This document shows positions 6,727-12,955 of a stretch of 12,955 nt of DNA, in pieces (the stretch's first letter is position 1; the number at the start of each line of letters is the position of its first letter). Below the pieces are notes generated by a model. That model was not told the DNA's origin, did no database searches, and saw only the letters and a list, made by a program, of their open reading frames with translations. The position numbers and the translations under genes are program-made. Location of the stretch: positions 1-12,955 of the forward strand of contig CAMZKI010000065.1 in NCBI GenBank assembly GCA_947311125.1. The letters are read 5' to 3'. The DNA is from an uncultured Chlorobiota bacterium (GTDB lineage: Bacteria; Bacteroidota; Bacteroidia; Bacteroidales; JAADGE01).

Positions 6727-6766
6727 CTTATTAACATATATGTTTGCTCCTTAAAAAAAAATTACC

Positions 6767-9700
6767 ATGAAAAACTTTAAAATACTTTTTACAGCGCTGG
6801 CAGGATTAATATTTATGAACTGCTCTTCGGTTTTTGCACAAAACAAAATACAAAAAAGCAGTAATGCTGATAGTAAGTTAGTTTTAAAAGGGTATACCCC
6901 CTCAAAAAAAGAAAACAGCACCTACTCAAATACGACAATGTCGGCTGTTAAAAACAGCAAAGCTAAAGCAGTAAAAGCATTAACTGTCTGGTCTGACGAC
7001 TTTGAAACAGATAAAGGATGGACACTGACAGGTTCTTGGCAAAGAGATGTTGCCGTTGCAGAACCCGCTAATGACCATACAACAGGGAGTGGGAATATAC
7101 TCGCCAACCCTCTTGGTTCCGACTATCCGAATAATATGGCAAGGGAAGATGTAACATCCCCGACTATTGACTGTTCAACGTATTACAATGTTCAACTGTC
7201 TTTTTGGAGCTTCTCCGGATGCGAAAGCAATTCATATGACCATCTCGGATTAGAAGTTTATGACGGAACATCTTGGCAACCGGTTTGGTCAAACGGAACT
7301 TCCAGTTTTCAAGAATCAGCATGGACAGAATACATTTTTGATGTATCAGCCTATGCAGACGGCAATGCAAATTTTCAAATTCGTTTTTATATGGGAACAA
7401 CTGACGGGTCTGTTACGTATTCAGGCTGGGCAATTGACGATTTGTCCGTATCCGGAGATATAGCCGGAGAAAATACAATTACGGCAGGCTCAACAAGTGA
7501 ACCCGCAACAATATCATCTGTAATTGACACTCAGACTGAAGCTGTCATAAATTTCGATTTTATGATAACCGATGACGGAATTAATTCCGCTTATGACACA
7601 CAAAACACACAATTTAATGAAATAGTTATTACTCAAGGAACAGGTAATGATATTACCGACTGGACACAAGCAATTGCCGGAGCAGAACTTTCTGACGGAA
7701 CAACTGTAGTTTCAGGAGCAATAAATGCAACTGACATTACATTTTCCGGAATAACTAATGCAGCACCCGGAGATTTCGGATACATTGCCGATAACGGAAA
7801 TAAAACATACACGCTCAAAATATGGCTAAAGTCCTCTCTCGGAGGAACATTGCCATCAACAATTGACGGTTTAAATCTTGTTTTTGAAGTTACAAGTTCA
7901 TCTTTCAACCTTGAAACGACAAGCAGCGAATTTGCAACAGGAGAGTCTGAAAATTCCGGTTCGCTTAATAATGAAGTTACGGTTACGGCAACACAACTTC
8001 TTTTTACCGGACAACCGTCATCCGTTGCAAGATCCGGGGTTGCATTAGCTCAACAACCCGTAGTCGAAGCAACGGATGAAAACGGAAACAGAGATTTACA
8101 GATAAACTCAACAGTTACCCTCTCTAATACAGGGTCTTTATTAATGACGAACAATACCCTTTCCTTTACAAACGGTTTGGCAGATTTTGCAGGCTCCGGT
8201 TTTATGTTTACAACAGGCGGAGAGTATGTAATGCTGACAGCCTCAGACGGAACCCTTAACAGTATTTATCCCTCCTCTGAAATAGCTGTAGATATTACAG
8301 GATGTGAATTATTTGCAGAAGATTTTAATGCAATACCTGTTATGAGTGACTTAGACGGAACAGGCGGATGGTCTTATACGGAAATTACAAACTCTGTAAA
8401 TGATTGGGGAATAGATGACAGAGCAGCAGGAAACAGGTGCTTAACAATTTATAACGGAGCAACTTCTTTTCAATATAGAAATAATGACAACGGCAAAGAA
8501 ATTGCTCATTGTTCAACATTGATTGATGCTTCAGAATACAGAAACATAACAATAACTTTCGATTGGCAGTCTGATGGGGAAACAGACTATGATTTTGGTA
8601 ATATTATGTGGTCAACGGACGGCTCAAACTGGTCAATAGCAAACTCTTTTGAATTTGAAGGTCAAAGCAGTTGGACAACCGGAACGTTTGATTTATCTGT
8701 TGCTGACGGACAATTGTTTTATATAGGTTTTATGTGGCAGAATGACGGAAGCGTAGGAACAAATCCGCCGTTTGCTGTTGATAACATTTCTGTAAGAGGT
8801 ATCCCTGACTTTAAATATAACTTTTCATACAGAAATGATATCTTTAAACAAATAACAGGAACGGTAGTAACAACAGATGCCAACGACGGAGCAAATATAA
8901 GCCTGCCTGCCGGGTTCGATTTCAGTTATGACGGGACTGCCGTAACAAGTATAAGAGCTAACTTAAACGGATGGGTTGAAATGGGCACTTCGCATACTGC
9001 AAATGCAGAAACAAACAGTTTAATAAGCACTGCTGAAACTCCTTTCCTTGCCCCGCTTTGGGACGACTTAACCTCAGATGCTCAAACAAGAATAATATAC
9101 CGTGTTGACGGAACTGCACCCACAAGAGTTTTTACCGTTGAATGGCTTGATGTTCTTTGGGGCGGAACACGACAAAATTTTCAGGTTAAACTCTATGAAA
9201 CTTCATATGTAATTGAATTTTGGTACGGTCAAATGAACAATCCGTCTTCCGGAAATGCGTCAATAGGCATAAATAATACAGGAGCCTGTATGAACAAGCT
9301 CATAAGCGTAATTCCGGGAACAACCCCTATAGCATCCTATAATGCCGAAAATTCAGACATTAATTCTGCAGCATACCTTACAGAAGGTTTAGTTTATATC
9401 TTCAACCCTCTTGTTATGCAGGACTACCGCACTTGGCAGAATGCAACAATAGTTGTCGGACAAGTTGATTTTGCAACTACAAGCAGTACGGTTGATCAAT
9501 CAACATCTTCCGGAGCAAACAGTTCTTCCGTCAGTTCAAAAGGTGTTCTGGCCGTAGGTTCTGCTTATGCAAACAGAGTTTTAATCTGGAATACGCTGCC
9601 TGAAACAAACGGTGTCGCTGCCGATGTAGTTATCGGACAATCAAACTTTACCTCGAGCACAACCGGAACAAGTGCTGCAACAATGGATTCTCCATACAAC

Positions 9701-12700
9701 GTAGCCTTTTCTCCGGACGGAGTAAAACTTTTGGTTGCTGATGCCGGTAACAACAGAGTCTTAATTTGGAATTCTGTGCCTACTGTTAACGGAGCTGCCG
9801 CAGATGTTGTTATAGGCCAAACAGATTTTGTTACCGGAACATCCGGTACTGCAGCTGATAAATTAAACTTTCCGACAGGTATAATGGTTCTTCCGGACGG
9901 ACGTCTTCTAATAACTGATGCCGGTAATAACAGAGTCTTAATCTTTAATTCTATTCCGAGCACAAACGGTGCAAGTGCAGATGTTGTAATAGGACAACCT
10001 GACTTTATAAGCAACTCTTCGGGGTCGGGAGCAAATGAAATGGATACTCCTTGGGATTGTGCTTATTCTCCGGAAGGAAAACTCTTAATATCTGACGATG
10101 GATCTCCTTCTTTCGGAGGAAATCACAGAATACTTGTTTTTAATGACGTGCCCGTTACAAATGGTGCTTCTGCCGATATTGTTATCGGAAATACTGTTTT
10201 TGCACAAAAAACAGCAGGAACAACTAAAAGTGAATTTAATCAGCCGAGTGTAACATGCTCCGTTGAAGGAAAGTTGGCAATTGCCGATTTCGGAAACAGC
10301 AGAGTAATGCTGTATAACAGAGTACCTGCATATAACGGTGCCTCCGCAGATTATGTCCTCGGACAGCCTTACTTTGAAACAGACCCGGAATTTAACGACG
10401 GATTTGATGTTACAGGCTCTCCCGATGCAAGAAATATGTATTACCCTTACAGTATATGTTTTGACTTAAACGGAAGGCTTTATGTTAACGGAACACATGG
10501 AACCGGCAGCGGAATGCATCGTGTCATGGTATACGGACAAACACCAGCACAAACAGCTGACCTTGAAGTGATTATTGTTCCGAATGAAACGACTGTTTGT
10601 GTATATAATGATGTTGAATATACTGTTGAAGTTGTTAATCACGGGCCTGATGACGCTTATAATGTTACTGTTAACGCACAACTGCCTCTGGGTTTTGATC
10701 CTTTGGATTATTCGGCACAAGACGGATCTACATATAATCAAAAATCAGGCTATTGGAGAGTCCCTTATATTGCAAACGGCGACACCGCACGCCTTACTTT
10801 TACGGGAACTGTTCAGCCTGATTTAGCAGGAAATACAAGTGTAACTACTTATGCTAATACGCTTGCTTCAAGCCAAAAAGACAGCGATTACAGTAATAAT
10901 GCCGATAATGCGGTAGTTGCCGTAAGGAATTTTTATGCTCCGACAATTTCAGAAATTGACGATCAGTATATACCGCGAAACTCACATACAATACCGGTAA
11001 TAAGTTTTACTGTTGATGACGGCGACGGTTTAAGTGATATAACATCCTATACTGCAACATCTTCAAATACGGTATTAATTCCTGTTGATTATGTAAATAA
11101 TATAATTTTCGGGGGAACAGCTCCGAATAAAACTTTAGATATTATTCCTTCTCTTAATCAATACGGGTATTCTGATATGAGCGTAATAGTTACAGATTCT
11201 CACGGATGTTCTAACGAAGAACCGTTTCTCGTAACCGTAGGTAATTTTTGGGAAGGTGATGATATTTCCGGACCTGGGTCAAACACAGACTGGACAATTG
11301 CCGAAAATTGGTCTGTTGCCGTACCCACATCAACAATAGAAGCAATTATTCCGACAACACCTAAGGGAGGATTTTTTCCGATAATAGATGTTACAGGAAC
11401 TGTATGTGAAGATTTGCTGATTGAACCCAGAGCATCTGTTACGATAAATGATACATACGGTTTACACGTTTACGGTGATTTTTATATTCAATCCGATGTT
11501 TCGGGGACCGGCTCTTTTGTTGACCTTAATACGACAGGCTTAAATCAGGTTATAATTGACGGAAATATTTTCATTGACAGATACATAACCCCGGATGCAT
11601 GGCATTATCTGTCAACACCGGTTTCCGGTGCTACTAATAAAGTCCTTACGGAAAATGTTTGCGGAGTTAACTATAACGGAAATGTGCTGGATTATAATGA
11701 GGCTTTTTCAACCGATTATGACAATGACAGTGACATTGACTGGTTTGACGGTTGGGAATGGCCCTGGTATTACACTCAAAACAACGACCCGCTTATTTCC
11801 GGAAACGGTTATGCTTACTATACATATGCAGGTCAGTGTTCCGACACCGTTCAATTTACCGGAACGGGAATAACCCTGAACACCGGAAACTTCTCTTATA
11901 CCGTAACAAATCAAGATGATACATATGCACCTACGGGTGCCGGACCTCACAGAGGATGGAACCTAATAGGAAACCCGTTTCCTTCGGGGTTAAATGCTGA
12001 CAATTTCATTTCCGCAAACTCTTCTGTTATTGACGGAACCTTATATTTTTGGGATGAAAACGGACAAACAGGTTTTGACTTAGAAGGCTCTGACTATGCT
12101 TCGTATAACCCAACATTAGGCGGAGCGACAGGTACTGGGTCAGGAACCGTAATACCGGATAAGTACGTCAGTTTAGGACAAGCATTTTTTGTTCACAGAA
12201 CATCAACGGATGTTACGGGAACTCCTATAAACTTTACTAACTCAATGAGAGAAACAGAAAACAGTTACTATTTTAAATCTTCCGATAAAACAGTTTCTGA
12301 GGTTCCGAAAATTAAGCTGAGAATGAAAAACCCAAACGGTTTTTACAATGAAGCAGTAATCGGAATGATTAGTGATGCAACATTAGGCAGAGACCCTAAA
12401 TATGACGGATATAAAATGGAGGGAAATGAAATTTTTGCCTTTTACTCAAAAATAGGAACGGAAAACTTTGTTTTTCAAGGCATACCTCTTGTTGCAAAAG
12501 ACAAGCCTGTTTCTGTTCCGTTAGGATTTAATGCAGGAATAACAGGCTCCTACATTATAACTGCCGGTTTAATTGAATATTTTCCGGATACCGTAGGACT
12601 TTATTTAGAAGATACATATACAAAAGAGATATTTGATTTAAAAAATCAAAAGCACGATACTTTTTATGTCTCTGAAACAGGAAGGTTTGACGACCGCTTT

Positions 12701-12862
12701 ATTTTGCACTTTAACTTGAACCATGCACCTTATATAAACGAGCCTCTTGAAAATAGGTTTGTATATGCTGATGAAGGTTTTTATTTTAATATCCCGAAAG
12801 ATGCATTTGCAGATGATGACGCAGGAACTGTTTTAACTTATAAGGTGCATGGTTCAAGTTAA
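6767..12862 (+). CDS. Giant secreted multidomain protein, T9SS-cargo-like; 3' end artificial (truncated)
   Basis: The 2031-codon frame starts at ATG 6767 with a signal peptide (MKNFKILFTALAGLIFMNCSSVFAQ). Modules by residue: ~74-230, a jelly-roll/MAM-like domain (DDFETDKGW ... WAIDDLSVSG); ~235-405, a beta-rich region; ~408-511, an Ig-like domain (ATQLLFTGQPSS, VVEATDENGN); ~513-678, a second jelly roll (EDFN ... FAVDNISVRG); ~683-883, a beta domain (FDFSYDGTAV, FLAPLWDDL, RVFTVEWLDV); ~886-1260, an NHL-type propeller with six VIGQ-like motifs; ~1263-1390, a DUF11-like domain; ~1390-1492, a cadherin-like domain; ~1493-1980, a long region typical of T9SS cargo (GWNLIGNPFPSG near 1730, SLGQAFFVH near 1800); ~1985-2024, the start of a cadherin-like domain. 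No catalytic motif is seen, so an adhesive or surface-display role is inferred. Residues 2025-2031 and the stop lie in the inverted copy of upstream sequence, so the natural C-terminus, probably with a sorting domain, is absent. Confidence 0.85.
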   Translation: MKNFKILFTALAGLIFMNCSSVFAQNKIQKSSNADSKLVLKGYTPSKKENSTYSNTTMSAVKNSKAKAVKALTVWSDDFETDKGWTLTGSWQRDVAVAEPANDHTTGSGNILANPLGSDYPNNMAREDVTSPTIDCSTYYNVQLSFWSFSGCESNSYDHLGLEVYDGTSWQPVWSNGTSSFQESAWTEYIFDVSAYADGNANFQIRFYMGTTDGSVTYSGWAIDDLSVSGDIAGENTITAGSTSEPATISSVIDTQTEAVINFDFMITDDGINSAYDTQNTQFNEIVITQGTGNDITDWTQAIAGAELSDGTTVVSGAINATDITFSGITNAAPGDFGYIADNGNKTYTLKIWLKSSLGGTLPSTIDGLNLVFEVTSSSFNLETTSSEFATGESENSGSLNNEVTVTATQLLFTGQPSSVARSGVALAQQPVVEATDENGNRDLQINSTVTLSNTGSLLMTNNTLSFTNGLADFAGSGFMFTTGGEYVMLTASDGTLNSIYPSSEIAVDITGCELFAEDFNAIPVMSDLDGTGGWSYTEITNSVNDWGIDDRAAGNRCLTIYNGATSFQYRNNDNGKEIAHCSTLIDASEYRNITITFDWQSDGETDYDFGNIMWSTDGSNWSIANSFEFEGQSSWTTGTFDLSVADGQLFYIGFMWQNDGSVGTNPPFAVDNISVRGIPDFKYNFSYRNDIFKQITGTVVTTDANDGANISLPAGFDFSYDGTAVTSIRANLNGWVEMGTSHTANAETNSLISTAETPFLAPLWDDLTSDAQTRIIYRVDGTAPTRVFTVEWLDVLWGGTRQNFQVKLYETSYVIEFWYGQMNNPSSGNASIGINNTGACMNKLISVIPGTTPIASYNAENSDINSAAYLTEGLVYIFNPLVMQDYRTWQNATIVVGQVDFATTSSTVDQSTSSGANSSSVSSKGVLAVGSAYANRVLIWNTLPETNGVAADVVIGQSNFTSSTTGTSAATMDSPYNVAFSPDGVKLLVADAGNNRVLIWNSVPTVNGAAADVVIGQTDFVTGTSGTAADKLNFPTGIMVLPDGRLLITDAGNNRVLIFNSIPSTNGASADVVIGQPDFISNSSGSGANEMDTPWDCAYSPEGKLLISDDGSPSFGGNHRILVFNDVPVTNGASADIVIGNTVFAQKTAGTTKSEFNQPSVTCSVEGKLAIADFGNSRVMLYNRVPAYNGASADYVLGQPYFETDPEFNDGFDVTGSPDARNMYYPYSICFDLNGRLYVNGTHGTGSGMHRVMVYGQTPAQTADLEVIIVPNETTVCVYNDVEYTVEVVNHGPDDAYNVTVNAQLPLGFDPLDYSAQDGSTYNQKSGYWRVPYIANGDTARLTFTGTVQPDLAGNTSVTTYANTLASSQKDSDYSNNADNAVVAVRNFYAPTISEIDDQYIPRNSHTIPVISFTVDDGDGLSDITSYTATSSNTVLIPVDYVNNIIFGGTAPNKTLDIIPSLNQYGYSDMSVIVTDSHGCSNEEPFLVTVGNFWEGDDISGPGSNTDWTIAENWSVAVPTSTIEAIIPTTPKGGFFPIIDVTGTVCEDLLIEPRASVTINDTYGLHVYGDFYIQSDVSGTGSFVDLNTTGLNQVIIDGNIFIDRYITPDAWHYLSTPVSGATNKVLTENVCGVNYNGNVLDYNEAFSTDYDNDSDIDWFDGWEWPWYYTQNNDPLISGNGYAYYTYAGQCSDTVQFTGTGITLNTGNFSYTVTNQDDTYAPTGAGPHRGWNLIGNPFPSGLNADNFISANSSVIDGTLYFWDENGQTGFDLEGSDYASYNPTLGGATGTGSGTVIPDKYVSLGQAFFVHRTSTDVTGTPINFTNSMRETENSYYFKSSDKTVSEVPKIKLRMKNPNGFYNEAVIGMISDATLGRDPKYDGYKMEGNEIFAFYSKIGTENFVFQGIPLVAKDKPVSVPLGFNAGITGSYIITAGLIEYFPDTVGLYLEDTYTKEIFDLKNQKHDTFYVSETGRFDDRFILHFNLNHAPYINEPLENRFVYADEGFYFNIPKDAFADDDAGTVLTYKVHGSS
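9572..10540 (+). repeat. NHL-type beta-propeller repeats with a ~59-codon period
   Basis: Blade-defining segments NRVLIWNxxP recur at 9572, 9752 and 9929 (spacing 180 and 177 nt), then in more diverged form as HRILVFNDVP, SRVMLYNRVP and HRVMVYGQTP. Each of the first five is followed by NGxxADxVIGQxxF or a close variant. Together with the first VVGQVDF near residue 895 this gives six VIGQ-type motifs, consistent with a six-bladed ring closed by its last strand. The first three units share long DNA identity (for example GATGCCGGTAA then AACAGAGTCTTAAT at 9740 and 9917), suggesting fairly recent duplication or strong constraint. Confidence 0.8.
12618..12734. repeat. Left arm of a perfect 117-bp inverted repeat
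   Basis: This stretch, coding for about residues 1952-1989 of the giant protein, is the exact reverse complement of 12839-12955. All 117 positions pair by eye. The arm is in frame and reads as natural protein, so it is the original copy. Confidence 0.95.
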
Positions 12863-12955
12863 AGTGCAAAATAAAGCGGTCGTCAAACCTTCCTGTTTCA
12901 GAGACATAAAAAGTATCGTGCTTTTGATTTTTTAAATCAAATATCTCTTTTGTAT
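12839..12955. repeat. Right arm of the inverted repeat, probable fold-back artefact at contig end
   Basis: Exact reverse complement of 12618-12734 after a 104-nt spacer (12735-12838); it runs to the window's last base, so the full arm may be longer. Read on the minus strand it re-encodes the same ~38 residues. It interrupts a cadherin-like domain in mid-strand (after DDDAGTVLT) and supplies a stop at 12860-12862. Inverted copies with a short spacer at a contig end are typical of amplification chimeras or misassembly. Confidence 0.92.

Noticed and set aside
6767..6841. Lipoprotein signal at the N-terminus of the giant protein (C19)
   Set aside because: The residues before the cysteine (FMN) do not match a lipobox, while a signal peptidase I site at VFA-Q fits well.
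7633..7908. Antisense and alternative-frame open frames within the giant gene (also 7164-7400, 10466-10741, 10575-10826, 11595-11873, 11708-11950)
   Set aside because: All lie wholly inside a well-supported long coding frame and show no domain, signal peptide or codon pattern of their own.
9565..10014. 149-codon antisense open frame inside the propeller repeats
   Set aside because: It mirrors the repetitive coding pattern of the sense strand, has no start context and no recognisable protein features.
12839..12955. Inverted repeat as a transposon end, attachment site or attenuator
   Set aside because: One arm is ordinary coding sequence and the other is its undiverged copy reaching the window edge; there are no target duplications or transposase, so an artefact explains it better.

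Overview
The window is AT-rich DNA that looks like a member of the Bacteroidota. The evidence is: very A/T-biased codons; secreted proteins with short Lys-rich N-termini ending in ...AQ; little use of Shine-Dalgarno sites; exact matches to the Bacteroidota promoter pair TTTG / TAnnTTTG; and a giant secreted multidomain protein built like type IX secretion (T9SS) cargo. I cannot name a genus. The right edge looks like the end of an assembled contig rather than natural sequence (see below).

Layout. (1) Bases 1-2740, + strand: a tightly packed run of four genes. They are a TlpA/ResA-like thioredoxin-fold protein whose 5' end is outside the window, a MazG-like nucleotide pyrophosphohydrolase, a small secreted protein made of five ~42-residue repeats, and a secreted protein made of two copies of a beta-rich domain. 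The last two are families I do not recognise. (2) Bases 2724-4723, - strand: an MscS-type mechanosensitive channel gene followed 5 nt later by a CPBP/Abi-type intramembrane protease gene. A well-formed promoter lies upstream, and the run ends in a 17-nt convergent overlap with the first run. (3) Bases 4826-6562, + strand: a small outer-membrane beta-barrel protein and a trans-polyprenyl diphosphate synthase, 9 nt apart. (4) Bases 6563-6766: a 204-nt intergenic region with a good promoter candidate, a second weaker one and a short hairpin. (5) Bases 6767-12862: one open frame of 2031 codons. It encodes a signal peptide, two jelly-roll (MAM-like) modules, Ig-like modules, a six-bladed NHL-type propeller, a DUF11-like domain, a cadherin-like domain, a long T9SS-cargo-type region, and the beginning of another cadherin-like domain.

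Right edge. The last 117 bases (12839-12955) are a perfect reverse complement of 12618-12734, with a 104-nt spacer between the arms. The giant gene's stop codon and its last seven residues lie inside the inverted copy. I read this as a fold-back chimera or misassembly at a contig end, so the gene is really truncated there and its true C-terminus, presumably including a sorting domain, is missing.

I see no CRISPR array, tRNA, rRNA, insertion sequence or recognised defence system. The most unusual real biology is the pair of unrecognised secreted repeat proteins (1218-2740) and the architecture of the giant protein.
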